64,000 nucleotides of DNA from Symbioplanes lichenis (GCF_030709675.1 NZ_JAUZQD010000004.1:491093-555092); one strand, 5' to 3'; positions 40,913 to 49,470 are shown, numbered from the stretch's first letter. Numbers and translations are program-made. Notes: generated by a model from the sequence alone, not told the origin.

Positions 40913-42133
40913 TCAGCGGCCCTCTCCCCCCGGCCACTGCGGGTCACTCGCGAACTCCTCCGCCTCGCGCAGCACACGCAGCACGTTGCCGCCGGTGACC
41001 CGGGCCAGGTCGTCCGCCGACCAGCCGCGGTGGGCCAGTTCGGTCAGCAGGCGCGGATAGCCCGACACGTCCTCCAGCCCAGTGGGCAGCCGGTAACAGC
41101 CGTCGTAGTCGCCGCCGAGCCCGACGCTCTCGACCCCCGCGACCTCCCGGATGTGCTCGATGTGCTCGGCGACCTGCGCGATCGTGGCCTCCGGGCGGGG
41201 ATGGGCGGCGAGCCAGGGCTGGAACGGCTCGGGGAGCTGGTCGCCGTACAGGCCGGGGTTGTTGCCGGTGTCAGGAAGCACCTCGCCGGGGCGCGGCGCG
41301 CGCGGCCAGCCGTCGAGCGGGGGCAGCCCGAGCCGGGACCACTCCTCGTCCGCGGCCGCCTCCCACGCCGCCACCTCCGCCGACACGAAGGAAGGCACGA
41401 ACGTCGCCATGCACACGCCCCGGTTGTCCCGCAACTTGCGCAGCACATCGTCCGGGGCGTTGCGGCGGTGGTCGCTCACCGCGCGCGCCGACGAGTGACT
41501 GAAGATCACCGGCGCCCGCGCGACGTCGAGCGCCGCGTGCATGGTGGTGGTCGCCACGTGCGACAGGTCGACCAGCACGCCGATGCGCTGCATCTCCGCC
41601 ACGACCGCGCGGCCCTCGTCGTTGAGGCCGCCGACCGCGCCCTCCTCGGCCGCCGAGTCGGCCCACGGGGTGTTGTTGTTGTGCGTGAGCGTCACGTAAC
41701 GCACGCCCAGCCGCGCGAACATCCGCAGCACCCCGAGCGACGACGCGAGGCTGTGCCCGCCCTCGATTCCGATCAGCGACGCGATCTTTCCGGCCCGTTG
41801 CGCTTCTCGCACACCGCTTGACGTGTACGCGACCACGAAGTCGTCCGGGTAGGCGGCGGCCATGCGGTGCACGGCGTCCACCTGTTCGAGCGTGGCGACG
41901 ACGGCTTCCGGCTCGGGCAGGTCGGACGGGACGTACACCGACCAGAACTGGCCCCCCACCCCGCCGGCGCGCAGCCGCGCGATGTCCGTGTGGAAGTCGG
42001 CGCTGCGGTCGGTGTCGAGGTTGTCGACCCGGTAGCCCTGGTGGGCGCGCAGCATCATGGGCAGGTCGTTGTGCCCGTCGATCACGGGCGCTGTGCTGAG
42101 CGCCGCAGTGACGACATCCGGTACTACGTTCAT
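40913..42133 (-). CDS. Membrane dipeptidase (peptidase family M19)
   Basis: A 406-residue zinc enzyme of the renal dipeptidase family. Visible: the first metal site VIDGHNDLPMMLRAH (His21, Asp23), bridging Glu in SLIGIEGGHSLA, 'LTHNNNTPWADSA', the metal His in VDLSHVATTTMHAAL, 'PVIFSHSSARAVSDHRRN' and the C-terminal 'GLGGDYDGCYRLPTGLED'. It hydrolyses dipeptides, often with D-amino acids at the C-terminus. No signal peptide is seen, so it is probably cytoplasmic. ATG 42133 has GGAGG just upstream. It is on the same strand as the GGDEF-EAL gene, 78 bases ahead of it. Confidence 0.93.
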   Translation of the reverse strand: MNVVPDVVTAALSTAPVIDGHNDLPMMLRAHQGYRVDNLDTDRSADFHTDIARLRAGGVGGQFWSVYVPSDLPEPEAVVATLEQVDAVHRMAAAYPDDFVVAYTSSGVREAQRAGKIASLIGIEGGHSLASSLGVLRMFARLGVRYVTLTHNNNTPWADSAAEEGAVGGLNDEGRAVVAEMQRIGVLVDLSHVATTTMHAALDVARAPVIFSHSSARAVSDHRRNAPDDVLRKLRDNRGVCMATFVPSFVSAEVAAWEAAADEEWSRLGLPPLDGWPRAPRPGEVLPDTGNNPGLYGDQLPEPFQPWLAAHPRPEATIAQVAEHIEHIREVAGVESVGLGGDYDGCYRLPTGLEDVSGYPRLLTELAHRGWSADDLARVTGGNVLRVLREAEEFASDPQWPGGEGR

Positions 42134-42495
42134 CGGGCCTCCTCCGGCCGGTCTCTCCCGGTGTCTCTTCCCGGGTGTCTCTCCCCGGGCCTCTCCCCGG
42201 GGCCTCTCCCCGGGTGTCTCTCCCCGGGCCTCTCCCCGGGGCCTCTCCCCGAGGTCTCACCCCGGGTGCCTCTCCCCGGTGTCGATCATTATCTGCCTGG
42301 CTCGTCGCTGCGGCCTTCCGGTGGTGCGCGGCGTCCGTTTCGCGGGGGAATCGGGCGGCGGAATCCTCAAGTGCCGCCGAAAGTGCCGTCCGCAACCGGT
42401 ACGCAACCGTCCGGGCACGGAACCCGCACCGGAAAGCCCGGATGGTTTCTCTCATGCCCGGCCGAGACGCGGCCGGACAGCGGGGGGAGAACACA
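42134..42495. other. Gene-free stretch with C-rich tandem array
   Basis: The 362 bases between the divergent dipeptidase and GH26-like genes hold a C-rich array (about 42150-42283, listed separately). The remainder is probable upstream sequence for the secreted enzyme, including an alternative ATG at 42442 in its frame. Confidence 0.7.
42150..42283. repeat. Nested 12-14 bp / 39 bp C-rich tandem array
   Basis: About nine units of 12-14 bases, each with CTCTCCCCGGG or a variant, are arranged so that a 39-base block (42175-42213) is repeated almost perfectly at 42214-42252. It lies just upstream of the dipeptidase start. Confidence 0.9.
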
Positions 42496-44178
42496 TTGCG
42501 TCGCTCGAAGCTTGCCAAGTCCGTCACCGCCCTGGCCGCCCTGGCCGCCGGCGCGGGCACCGTGGTCGGCAGCGCGCCGGCCGCCTCGGCGGACACCGGG
42601 CCCGAGCTGAAGCTGGCCGCGACCGACGACACGTACGTGTCCAGCGGCCGCAAGGACGGCGTCTTCGGCGCCGAGGGCAAGCTGGCCGTCGGCCGGCTCG
42701 ACAAGGACACGAAGGTCGGCTTCCTCAAGTTCGCCGTCCCGGCGGGCACGTCCGTCGCCGGCGCGCAGCTGCGCCTGACGACGATCGGCGAGGTCGTCGG
42801 CAAGTTCACGCTGAGCCGCGTCGCCGACACGGGCTGGTCCGAGAAGACGCTGACCTCGTCGAACGCGCCGCAGGCCGGGGCCGTCGTCGGCACGCTCACG
42901 CCGCGGGTGGACGCCAAGGAGCTGGTCTTCGACCTGGGCGCGACCGTGAACGGGCCGGGCACGTACTCCTTCGCCCTGCAGTCGTCCGCGACCAGTGCCG
43001 TGACGCGCTTCCGCTCGGCCGAGAACACGGGCGCGCCGGCGCTGCTGATCTCCACCGCTGCTGCTCCGGCGCCGGTTGTGTCCTCGCCCGCCGCCCCCGC
43101 TCCGGTTGAGTCGCCTACCGTTCTGCCCTCGCTGCCCTCCGCCCCGCCCTCTTCCCCGGCCGCCGAGCCGGTGCTGCCCGGGGACGAGACCGTGCCGCCG
43201 GCCGTCGACGACGAGGACATGCCGCCGCCCGTGAACTCGGAGTGCGTCACGGGCAAGCTGCTCGTACCCTCCTGCGGGGTGCTCTGGGGGGCCGCCGCCG
43301 GCGGCTTCACCGACGCGCCGCGCGACCAGGCCCTGAAGGACTGGGAGAAGCTGTCCGGCCGGACCGCGTCGATCTTCCACACGTACCACAAGGGCGACGA
43401 GCCGTTCCCGCTCAAGAGCGAGATCGCCATGGCCCGCGACCCCAAGTCGCCGCGCGTGCTGCTCATGAACTGGAAGATCGCGTACGGCTCCACCTGGGCC
43501 AAGGTCGCGAAGGGTGAGCAGGACAAGCGCATCGACGCCTTCGCCGCGCGGGTCAAGGCCGGCTTCGGTGAGAAGTTCTTCCTCGTCCTCAACCACGAGC
43601 CCGAGAACGACGTGGTCGCCAAGGCCGGCTCGGGCTGGGAGGCCAAGGACTTCGCCGCCATGTACCGCCACACCATCGAGCGCCTGCGCGCCAAGGGTGT
43701 CACCAACGCGATCAACGTCCTCGCCTACATGGGCAACGAGAAGTGGATGGCCCAGTCCTGGTGGAAGGACCTCTACCCGGGCGACGACGTCGTCGACTGG
43801 ATGGGCCTCGACTCCTACGTCTCCGCCGAGAAGGGCTACTACCACTACGGCATGTTCGGCGACCTGCTCGACCGTCAGCCCACCGGCGGCGGCCAGGGCT
43901 GGTACGACTGGGCCAGCACCAAGCACGCCGCGAAGCCGATCATGGTCGCCGAGTGGGGCGTCTACCACCGCGTCAACAAGGTCACCGACAAGACCGCCGG
44001 CTTCAAGAGCGTCCTGCCCGAGCTGAAGAAGCGCCCCAACATCAAGGCGATCGTCTACTTCGACACCGCCAAGGACGACGAGGGCGACCGCGACATCAGC
44101 ATCAACAGCACGCCCGCCAACCTGGCCGCCTTCAAGTCCCTCGCGGCCGACAAGCTCTTCGACGTCACCATCCGCTGA
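42496..44178 (+). CDS. Secreted DNRLRE-domain / GH26-like glycoside hydrolase
   Basis: A 560-residue secreted protein. TTG 42496 is preferred: GGGGGAGA lies about seven bases upstream and a clean signal peptide follows (SKLAKSVTALAALAAGAGTV..APAASA). Residues ~35-190 form a DNRLRE-type beta domain (AATDDTYVSSGRKDGVFG, GFLKFAVPAGTSVAGAQLRL, 'TGWSEKTLTSSNAP'). A Pro/Ser/Ala linker follows. The C-terminal ~300 residues are a TIM barrel with SIFHTYHKGDEPFP, acid/base Glu in LVLNHEPENDV, 'WMGLDSYVS' and nucleophile Glu in IMVAEWGVYH. This fits GH26 (beta-mannanase-like). The substrate is inferred only. A strong terminator follows. Confidence 0.82.
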   Translation: MRRSKLAKSVTALAALAAGAGTVVGSAPAASADTGPELKLAATDDTYVSSGRKDGVFGAEGKLAVGRLDKDTKVGFLKFAVPAGTSVAGAQLRLTTIGEVVGKFTLSRVADTGWSEKTLTSSNAPQAGAVVGTLTPRVDAKELVFDLGATVNGPGTYSFALQSSATSAVTRFRSAENTGAPALLISTAAAPAPVVSSPAAPAPVESPTVLPSLPSAPPSSPAAEPVLPGDETVPPAVDDEDMPPPVNSECVTGKLLVPSCGVLWGAAAGGFTDAPRDQALKDWEKLSGRTASIFHTYHKGDEPFPLKSEIAMARDPKSPRVLLMNWKIAYGSTWAKVAKGEQDKRIDAFAARVKAGFGEKFFLVLNHEPENDVVAKAGSGWEAKDFAAMYRHTIERLRAKGVTNAINVLAYMGNEKWMAQSWWKDLYPGDDVVDWMGLDSYVSAEKGYYHYGMFGDLLDRQPTGGGQGWYDWASTKHAAKPIMVAEWGVYHRVNKVTDKTAGFKSVLPELKKRPNIKAIVYFDTAKDDEGDRDISINSTPANLAAFKSLAADKLFDVTIR

Positions 44179-44221
44179 CCCGCACGCCGCCGCCGTGCCC
44201 TGACCCCGCACCGCCCGATCC

Positions 44222-44256
44222 CACGAGCCGCCCGGCCCCCCGCCGGGCGGCTCGTG
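44222..44256 (+). terminator. Strong hairpin terminator after the GH26-like gene
   Basis: CACGAGCCGCCCGGC and GCCGGGCGGCTCGTG form a perfect 15-bp stem with a 5-base loop, 43 bases after the stop. Confidence 0.8.
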
Positions 44257-44275
44257 CCGTCTCCGCTCCCGCCCT

Positions 44276-44405
44276 CTTTTCCTGGCCCGGCCGCTCCCGC
44301 CCTTCCCTGGCGCCCTTTCCCCCTGGCCCGGCCGCTCCCGCCCTTCCTCGGCGCCTTTTCTCACTGGCGCCCGGCCGTTTCTGCCCTTCCCCGGCTCCGC
44401 TTCCC
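44276..44405. repeat. 41-bp imperfect tandem array
   Basis: Three units start with CTGGC at 44282, 44323 and 44364, exactly 41 bases apart. They contain CCGGCCGCTCCCGCCCTTCC or close variants. The array fills the gap between the terminator and the DUF1772 gene. Confidence 0.88.
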
Positions 44406-44410
44406 GCCAC

Positions 44411-44416
44411 TACGCT
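44411..44416 (+). promoter_or_regulatory. -10 box TACGCT of a leaderless promoter
   Basis: TACGCT ends six bases before the ATG of the DUF1772 gene, immediately after the tandem array. Confidence 0.5.
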
Positions 44417-44422
44417 CCGCCC

Positions 44423-44896
44423 ATGGAAGCGTTGCGCCTCGCCGCCCTCCTGGCCGCAACGATCACGACCGGCCTCATGGCGGGCCTCTTCTACGCCTAC
44501 TCGATCTCGGTGATGCCCGCCCTCCGCCACACCGGCGCCGCCACCCTGGTCGAGGTCATGCAACGCATCAACCGCGCCATCCTCAACCCCTGGTTCGTCC
44601 TCGCCTTCGCCGGCGCCCTCGTCACCGGCCTCGCCGCCGCCGTCCTCACCCTCCTCGACGGCAACCCCGCCGTCTGGACGCCCGCTGTGGCAGCCCTCCT
44701 CCTCTACGCCGCCCAGCTCGCCATCACCGCCACCGTCAACATCCCCCTCAACAACGCCCTGGACGCAGCCGGCCCCCACACCCCCGACGAGACCCGAGCC
44801 GCCTTCGAAACCCGCTGGGTCCGCTGGAACACCGCCCGCACCTGGCTCACCACAGCCTCCTTCGCCGGCTGGGCCTGGTCCCTCCTGGCCGTCTGA
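44423..44896 (+). CDS. DUF1772 (anthrone oxygenase-like) membrane protein
   Basis: A 157-residue protein with four helices: RLAALLAATITTGLMAGLFYAYS, 'WFVLAFAGALVTGLAAAVLTL', AVAALLLYAAQLAITATV and 'WLTTASFAGWAWSLLAV'. The DUF1772 pattern is present: 'GLFYAYSISVMPALR' after helix 1, 'VNIPLNNALDA' after helix 3, and a terminal 'RWVRWNTARTWLTTASF'. Some family members are anthrone oxygenases; most are uncharacterised. It stands alone behind its own TACGCT box. Confidence 0.85.
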   Translation: MEALRLAALLAATITTGLMAGLFYAYSISVMPALRHTGAATLVEVMQRINRAILNPWFVLAFAGALVTGLAAAVLTLLDGNPAVWTPAVAALLLYAAQLAITATVNIPLNNALDAAGPHTPDETRAAFETRWVRWNTARTWLTTASFAGWAWSLLAV

Positions 44897-45102
44897 CCAT
44901 CCGCGACCTATGTGGAGCCAACGGCGAAGCTCACAGCCCCGCGTCGACGACCGTCGCGCGACATCCCACCGCAACCACACCCAGTCGCCGACAGCACGCA
45001 GATGTCGCCGCGCCCCGCCCAAGGCGCCCACCTCGTGCAGAGCGCCCCGGGCCACAGCGCTCACCCAAGACCGACGCCGTGCAGAGCGCCCGGCGACAAG
45101 GC

Positions 45103-45849
45103 TCAGGCGAGACCGGCGTCGTGGACGAGCAGCGCGATCTGTACCCGGTTGTTGAGCCCGAGCTTGTCGAGCAGCCGCGACACGTGCGCCTTCACGGTCG
45201 CCACGCTCATGAACAGGTCGGCCGAGATCTCCGCGTTGGACTTGCCCTGCCCGACCGCGAGCGCCACCTCCCTCTCCCGGTCGCTCAGCCCGTCGAGCGC
45301 CGCGAGCGCCTGCTTCCGCGCCGGGGCGGGATCCGTCAGGTGAGTGATCAGCCGCCGCGTCACGGTCGGGGACAACATCGCCTCCCCCGCCGCCACCCGC
45401 CGCACCGCGTTGACGATGTCGGCCGGCGGCGTGTCCTTGAGCAGGAACCCGCCGGCCCCGGCCCGCAGCGCCCGCAACACGTATTCGTCCACATCGAACG
45501 TCGTCAGCACGATCACTTCCGGCGCCCCGGCCCGCGCCCGCAGCGCCTGCGTCGCCACCAGCCCGTCCACCCGGGGCATCCGGATGTCCATCAGCACCAC
45601 GTCCGGCCGGTGCGCCGCCACCGCGTCCGGCACCTCCGCCCCGTCGGCGGCCTCCCCCACCACCTCGACGTCCACGGCCCCCGACAGAATCATGCTGAGC
45701 CCGGCCCGCACCAGCGCATCGTCGTCCGCGATCAGCACCCGGATCGCCCGCCCCGGACCGGCCGCGCCGCCACCAGCCCCAACCCCGCCGGCCCCGCCAC
45801 CGCTCGCCCCGACCCCGCCGGCCGCACGCCCCCACTGCGCCTCGGTCAT
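45103..45849 (-). CDS. NarL/FixJ-family response regulator
   Basis: A 248-residue regulator. After a Gly/Ala-rich tail (residues 1-34) the receiver runs to about residue 150 with VLIADDDALVRAGL, phosphoacceptor Asp88 in VVLMDIRMPRVDG and Lys138 in GFLLKDTPPADI. The C-terminal LuxR-type HTH is LSDREREVALAVGQGKSNAEIS, then MSVATVKAHVSRLLDKLGL. It pairs with the histidine kinase encoded upstream (45881-47224; 31-base gap). Together they probably control the divergent ABC transporter. ATG 45849 is favoured over longer forms, which would run back into the kinase gene. Confidence 0.93.
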   Translation of the reverse strand: MTEAQWGRAAGGVGASGGGAGGVGAGGGAAGPGRAIRVLIADDDALVRAGLSMILSGAVDVEVVGEAADGAEVPDAVAAHRPDVVLMDIRMPRVDGLVATQALRARAGAPEVIVLTTFDVDEYVLRALRAGAGGFLLKDTPPADIVNAVRRVAAGEAMLSPTVTRRLITHLTDPAPARKQALAALDGLSDREREVALAVGQGKSNAEISADLFMSVATVKAHVSRLLDKLGLNNRVQIALLVHDAGLA

Positions 45850-45880
45850 CCTCGCCCCCGCCCTCGGATCCGGTCGCGCG

Positions 45881-47224
45881 TCATGACGGACCCTGCTCCC
45901 ACGGAAGGTGCGCCTCCAGGAGGAAACCACCGGCCGCGTCGCCGGAGTGGCGCAGGCTCCCGCCCGCGAGCTCGGCGCGCTCCTGCAGCCCGATGAGTCC
46001 GGTGCCCGTGCCCGGCATGGCCGGCGCCGCCCGGCCGACCGCCGCCGGATTGCGGAGCCGCACGGTCAACCCGTCGGCGGGCGCCCCGGTCACGGCCACG
46101 CTCACCAGCGTGCCCGGCGCATGCTTACGGGCGTTGGTCAGTCCTTCCTGCACGATCCGGTAGGCCGTCCGGCCCACCCCCGCGGGAATGTCGCCCGCCT
46201 CCCGCACCTCGAGCGTCAGGTCGACCTTGGCCCCCGCGCGGCGTGACTCGTCGACGAGGGCGGGCAGGTCACCGAGCGTGGGCTGGGGCCGCTCCCCGCC
46301 GCTGCCGTCGCCGGGCTCGCGGAGCACGCCGATGACGAACCGCAGATCGTTCATGATCTCGTGCGCGGTGCTCCGGATGACTCGGGCGGCGGCCGTGACC
46401 TCCGGCCTCACGTCGCCGCCCTGGGCGACCTCGAGGCCACCCGCGTGCAGGCTGAGCAACGTGATGCGGTGGGCGAGGACGTCGTGCATCTCGCGGGCGA
46501 TGCGATTGCGCTCCAAGGCCCGGGCGCGCTCCACCCGGGCCTGCTGCTCCGCCTCGGCCCGCTCCGCCCGGTCGCGCAGCGAGACGACCAGCTCGCGGCG
46601 GGCGCGGATGAACATGCCGCAGAGCACCAGCACGCTGGACGCCCCGATGCCCCACGCCAGGGACTGGACATAGGGCGTGTCGCGCTCGGGGCGCAGTGCG
46701 TAGAAGATCGCATTGGACGTGACGCTGCCCGCCAGGAACAGGATCGTCGTGACGAAGCGCCGATGGATCACCACGGTGAGCATGGCGACCAGACCGGCGA
46801 AGGCGAGAGTCACCGAGAAGGTGCCGAGCACGAGCATCGACACGCCGATGACGACCGGCCAGCGGCGCCGCCACCACAAGGCACCGGCACACGCCACCCC
46901 GACGGCCAGGTCGGCCCACACCAGCCAGGACGGCGTGCCGGCCCACTGCTGGACGAACTCCGGCCTGGCGCGCAGCAGATCGATCGCGGCGATGACGGCC
47001 CAGCCGAGGGCCAGCACGAAGCAGAGCGTGTCGACCAGCCAGTCACGCATGGTGCGCGTCGGCGATCCTGCCGCCGGGTTGTCCCGCAGGGCCGGCGGCA
47101 GCAGCACACTGTATTCATCAGTGTGCCCGGCACCGCCGATGCCGCCCCGCTGTGCGCCAAGCACACCGCGCGAACGATCGACAGCCCCGCTCCGGAGCGG
47201 CCCGGCCGCTGTTGCTTCCCCCAT
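45881..47224 (-). CDS. Sensor histidine kinase (HisKA_3/NarX type)
   Basis: A 447-residue kinase. Four to six membrane helices occupy about residues 60-210 with short loops, typical of intramembrane-sensing kinases. The dimerisation/phosphoacceptor segment ERNRIAREMHDVLAHRITLL (His247) is of the HisKA_3 type. The ATPase domain shows YRIVQEGLTNARKHAP and 'GTGLIGLQERAELAGGSL'. ATG 47224 is chosen because TACGAT (47237-47232) lies seven bases upstream, a leaderless pattern. Longer forms starting at 47233 or 47290 are possible. It faces the ABC transporter genes across an inverted-repeat operator, as in BceRS/LiaRS-like detoxification modules. Confidence 0.9.
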   Translation of the reverse strand: MGEATAAGPLRSGAVDRSRGVLGAQRGGIGGAGHTDEYSVLLPPALRDNPAAGSPTRTMRDWLVDTLCFVLALGWAVIAAIDLLRARPEFVQQWAGTPSWLVWADLAVGVACAGALWWRRRWPVVIGVSMLVLGTFSVTLAFAGLVAMLTVVIHRRFVTTILFLAGSVTSNAIFYALRPERDTPYVQSLAWGIGASSVLVLCGMFIRARRELVVSLRDRAERAEAEQQARVERARALERNRIAREMHDVLAHRITLLSLHAGGLEVAQGGDVRPEVTAAARVIRSTAHEIMNDLRFVIGVLREPGDGSGGERPQPTLGDLPALVDESRRAGAKVDLTLEVREAGDIPAGVGRTAYRIVQEGLTNARKHAPGTLVSVAVTGAPADGLTVRLRNPAAVGRAAPAMPGTGTGLIGLQERAELAGGSLRHSGDAAGGFLLEAHLPWEQGPS

Positions 47225-47231
47225 GGCCGCC

Positions 47232-47237
47232 ATCGTA
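47232..47237 (-). promoter_or_regulatory. -10 box TACGAT of a leaderless promoter
   Basis: TACGAT on the minus strand ends seven bases before the kinase ATG at 47224. Confidence 0.5.
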
Positions 47238-47269
47238 GGTCGGGTCCACGGCCGCGAACACCGACCAAA

Positions 47270-47313
47270 GTAGGTGCCACCACCTACCAAGGAGGGGGTG
47301 CGGCACCTACCTT
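47270..47313. promoter_or_regulatory. Inverted-repeat operator and plus-strand -10 between kinase and ABC genes
   Basis: GTAGGTGCC (47270-47278) and GGCACCTAC (47302-47310) are perfect inverted copies; a third half site CACCTACC lies at 47281-47288, making TAGGTG-N4-CACCTA with the first. The last half site overlaps TACCTT (47308-47313), a fair -10 for the ABC genes. The layout suits a NarL/LuxR-type dimer acting on the transporter promoter. Confidence 0.55.
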
Positions 47314-47356
47314 AGGCCGCTGTGGAGGACCCCGTCCCGGGTGCAGGCTCGGGGAC

Positions 47357-48256
47357 ATGATTTCGGCAGAGCACCTGAGCAAGCGGTACGGGTCCCACCC
47401 GGCCGTGGACGACGTGTCGTTCACGTGCGAGCCCGGCACGGTCACGGGCTTCCTGGGTCCCAACGGGGCGGGCAAGTCCACCACCATGCGCATGATCTGC
47501 GGCCTCACGCCGCCCACGGCCGGCCGGGCGACCGTCGACGACCGGGCCTACCGGCGCCTCGGCAACCCCGGGCGGCGGATCGGTGTGCTGCTCGACGCCT
47601 CCGCGCAACATCCCGGGCGTACGGGCAGAGAGGTGTTGACCTTGGCCGCCCTCACCATGGGCGTGCCGCGGCAGCAGGTCGACGCCGGCCTGGAGCGCGT
47701 GGGTCTCAACAAGACAGCCGCGAAGCGCCGCGTGAAGGCCTATTCGCTCGGCATGCGGCAGCGGCTGGGCCTGGCATACGCGCTGCTCGGCGACCCGGGC
47801 ATCCTCATCCTCGACGAGCCGGCCAACGGGCTCGACCCCGAGGGCATCTTCTGGATGCGCGGCCTGCTGCGCGACTTCGCCGACCGGGGCGGCACCGTGC
47901 TGCTCTCCTCCCACCTGCTGCGCGAGGTCGAGGCCGTCGCGGACAAGCTGGTCGTGATCGGCGGCGGCCGGATCGTCGCCCAGGGTGACAAGGCGGAGCT
48001 GCTGGCCGCCTCGGGCACGGTGGTGAAGGCGCTCGACATGCCCGCCCTGCGCGCCGCGCTGGAGCGCGCCGGCCTGACCGGCACGGAGACGGCCGACGGG
48101 GGCGTCGTCGTGCAGGCCGACGCGGAGGTCATCGGACGGGCGGCGGCGGAGGCCCGCCTCGTCCTGCTGGAGCTGCGGCCCGCGGACAGCGGCGGGCTGG
48201 AGCAGATGTTCCTGACGCTGACCGCAGGCGAGACGGTGAAGGAGGTCGTGCGATGA
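47357..48256 (+). CDS. ABC transporter ATPase (drug-exporter type, ABC-2)
   Basis: A 299-residue ATPase. Walker A is LGPNGAGKSTTMRMI, the signature is YSLGMRQRLGLAYALLG, Walker B is ILILDEPANGLDPEGIFWMR and the H-loop is TVLLSSHLLREVE. The signature is the 'S.GM+QRLGLA' form typical of DrrA/BcrA-like exporters. About 75 C-terminal residues follow the ATPase core, as in that group. The ATG (47357) is downstream of the operator region, and the stop overlaps the permease ATG (ATGA). It energises the permease encoded next, probably exporting a peptide or antibiotic-like compound; the substrate is inferred from the class only. Confidence 0.93.
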   Translation: MISAEHLSKRYGSHPAVDDVSFTCEPGTVTGFLGPNGAGKSTTMRMICGLTPPTAGRATVDDRAYRRLGNPGRRIGVLLDASAQHPGRTGREVLTLAALTMGVPRQQVDAGLERVGLNKTAAKRRVKAYSLGMRQRLGLAYALLGDPGILILDEPANGLDPEGIFWMRGLLRDFADRGGTVLLSSHLLREVEAVADKLVVIGGGRIVAQGDKAELLAASGTVVKALDMPALRAALERAGLTGTETADGGVVVQADAEVIGRAAAEARLVLLELRPADSGGLEQMFLTLTAGETVKEVVR

Positions 48257-49056
48257 CCGCGGTGCAGACCCGGCAGCAGGCGGCGGAGGAGTCCGGGCGA
48301 CCGGCCACGACGCACCATGTGACGAAGATTCCCTTGACCCGGCTGACGCTCGTCGAGCTGCGCAAGCTGGCCGACACGCGTTCCGGCTTCTGGCTGCTCG
48401 TGGTCATCGGGGTGGCGTCCGCCGGCACCGCGGCGATCCTGCTGAGCGCGGCACCGGCCGAGGAGCAGCGCTTCTTCGACCTGCTCAGCTTCGGGCTGGC
48501 GCCGGCGACGGTGCTGCTGCCGGTGCTGGGCGTGCTGTCGATGACCAGCGAGTGGTCCCAGCGGACGGCGCTGGCCACCTTCACGCTGGTGCCCGAGCGC
48601 GGCCGGGTGATCGCGGCGAAGCTCCTGGCCGGCGTCCTGATCGCCGTCGCGGCGGTGGTGGCGGCGGTCGCGCTGTCCGCGGTGGCCAACCTGATCGCGA
48701 TCGGCATCGGCGGCGACGGCAGCTGGCACGTCACCGCCGACCAGCTCGGCCGGCTCCTGCTCAACCAGGTCATCTTCCTGCTCATGGGCGCGGGCTTCGG
48801 GGCGTTGCTGATGAACTCGCCGCTGGCGATCGTCCTCTACTTCGCGTTGCCGACGGTCTGGTCGATCCTCGGCGAGATGATCAAACCGCTGTCGACGGCG
48901 GCCGGCTGGGCGGACCTCAACATCACCGCCACCCCGCTGAGCGAGCCGACGATGACCAGCGGCCAGTGGGCCCGGTTCGGCGTCAGTGTCGCCATCTGGG
49001 TGGTGCTGCCACTGATCCTCGGCACGCTGCGGACCCTGCGCCGGGAAGTGTCCTGA
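48253..49056 (+). CDS. ABC-2 type transporter permease
   Basis: A 267-residue membrane protein with six helices: SGFWLLVVIGVASAGTAAILL, 'LSFGLAPATVLLPVLGVLSM', 'LLAGVLIAVAAVVAAVALSAV', 'NQVIFLLMGAGFGALLM', 'LAIVLYFALPTVWSIL' and 'VSVAIWVVLPLILGTL'. 'MTSEWSQRTALATFTLVPERGRVIAAKL' is the cytoplasmic coupling segment of bacitracin/lantibiotic-type ABC-2 permeases. It starts within the ATPase stop (ATGA) and is followed by a strong terminator, so the operon is just these two genes. Confidence 0.88.
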   Translation: MTAVQTRQQAAEESGRPATTHHVTKIPLTRLTLVELRKLADTRSGFWLLVVIGVASAGTAAILLSAAPAEEQRFFDLLSFGLAPATVLLPVLGVLSMTSEWSQRTALATFTLVPERGRVIAAKLLAGVLIAVAAVVAAVALSAVANLIAIGIGGDGSWHVTADQLGRLLLNQVIFLLMGAGFGALLMNSPLAIVLYFALPTVWSILGEMIKPLSTAAGWADLNITATPLSEPTMTSGQWARFGVSVAIWVVLPLILGTLRTLRREVS

Positions 49057-49079
49057 CCGATGCCCCACCACACCGGGCA

Positions 49080-49112
49080 CGACCGGTCCGGCTCGCGAGG
49101 CCGGACCGGTCG
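49080..49112 (+). terminator. Hairpin terminator of the ABC operon
   Basis: CGACCGGTCCGGC and GCCGGACCGGTCG form a perfect 13-bp stem with a 7-base loop, 24 bases after the permease stop. Confidence 0.8.
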
Positions 49113-49129
49113 GCCCCGCCACCCGCGGC

Positions 49130-49135
49130 TAGGCT
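49130..49135 (+). promoter_or_regulatory. -10 box TAGGCT of a leaderless promoter
   Basis: TAGGCT ends six bases before the ATG of the DUF6343-like gene. Confidence 0.55.
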
Positions 49136-49141
49136 GGATGC

Positions 49142-49408
49142 ATGCCTATCGGAGCGCAGCCACGAGGACGGCGCGGCACCGTCGAGGAGCCGTACAGTCC
49201 GCTGAACCTGCGGTTGATCTTCGCCGCGTTCGGGTTCGTGGTGTGCTCGGTGCTGGCCGTGCTGCTGCTGCGCGGTGGCTGGACCGTGCCCGGCTGGCTG
49301 CTGGCGGCCTGGGCGGTGGTGGCAGCCGGCGACATCGTGGTGATCCAGCTGCGGCGCCGGGCCCGAGCCCGGAGCGCGGCGGGGCAGGATCATTCGCTGT
49401 TCGAGTAG
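49142..49408 (+). CDS. DUF6343-like small membrane protein
   Basis: An 88-residue protein with two helices (LNLRLIFAAFGFVVCSVLAVLLL and WLLAAWAVVAAGDIVVIQL) and a basic C-terminal tail RRRARARSAAGQDHSLFE. The 'SPLNLR...FG.V.C..LA.L.....W....L.A.A..A..D+.VI..RR' layout is that of the DUF6343 family of actinobacteria. Its function is unknown. It is preceded by its own TAGGCT box. Confidence 0.75.
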   Translation: MPIGAQPRGRRGTVEEPYSPLNLRLIFAAFGFVVCSVLAVLLLRGGWTVPGWLLAAWAVVAAGDIVVIQLRRRARARSAAGQDHSLFE

Positions 49409-49470
49409 GCTCCGACCAATGCCCGCGTAACGGTCTTTCCGGGCAGCCGCTGCGAGTAGCGTCGAAGGTC

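Noticed and set aside
44897..45102. Gene between DUF1772 and the response regulator
   Set aside because: Only short frames without a start site or recognisable sequence are present between these convergent genes.
47233..47290. Longer N-terminus for the second histidine kinase
   Set aside because: The upstream codons lie in the promoter/operator region, and a TACGAT box seven bases before ATG 47224 supports the shorter form.
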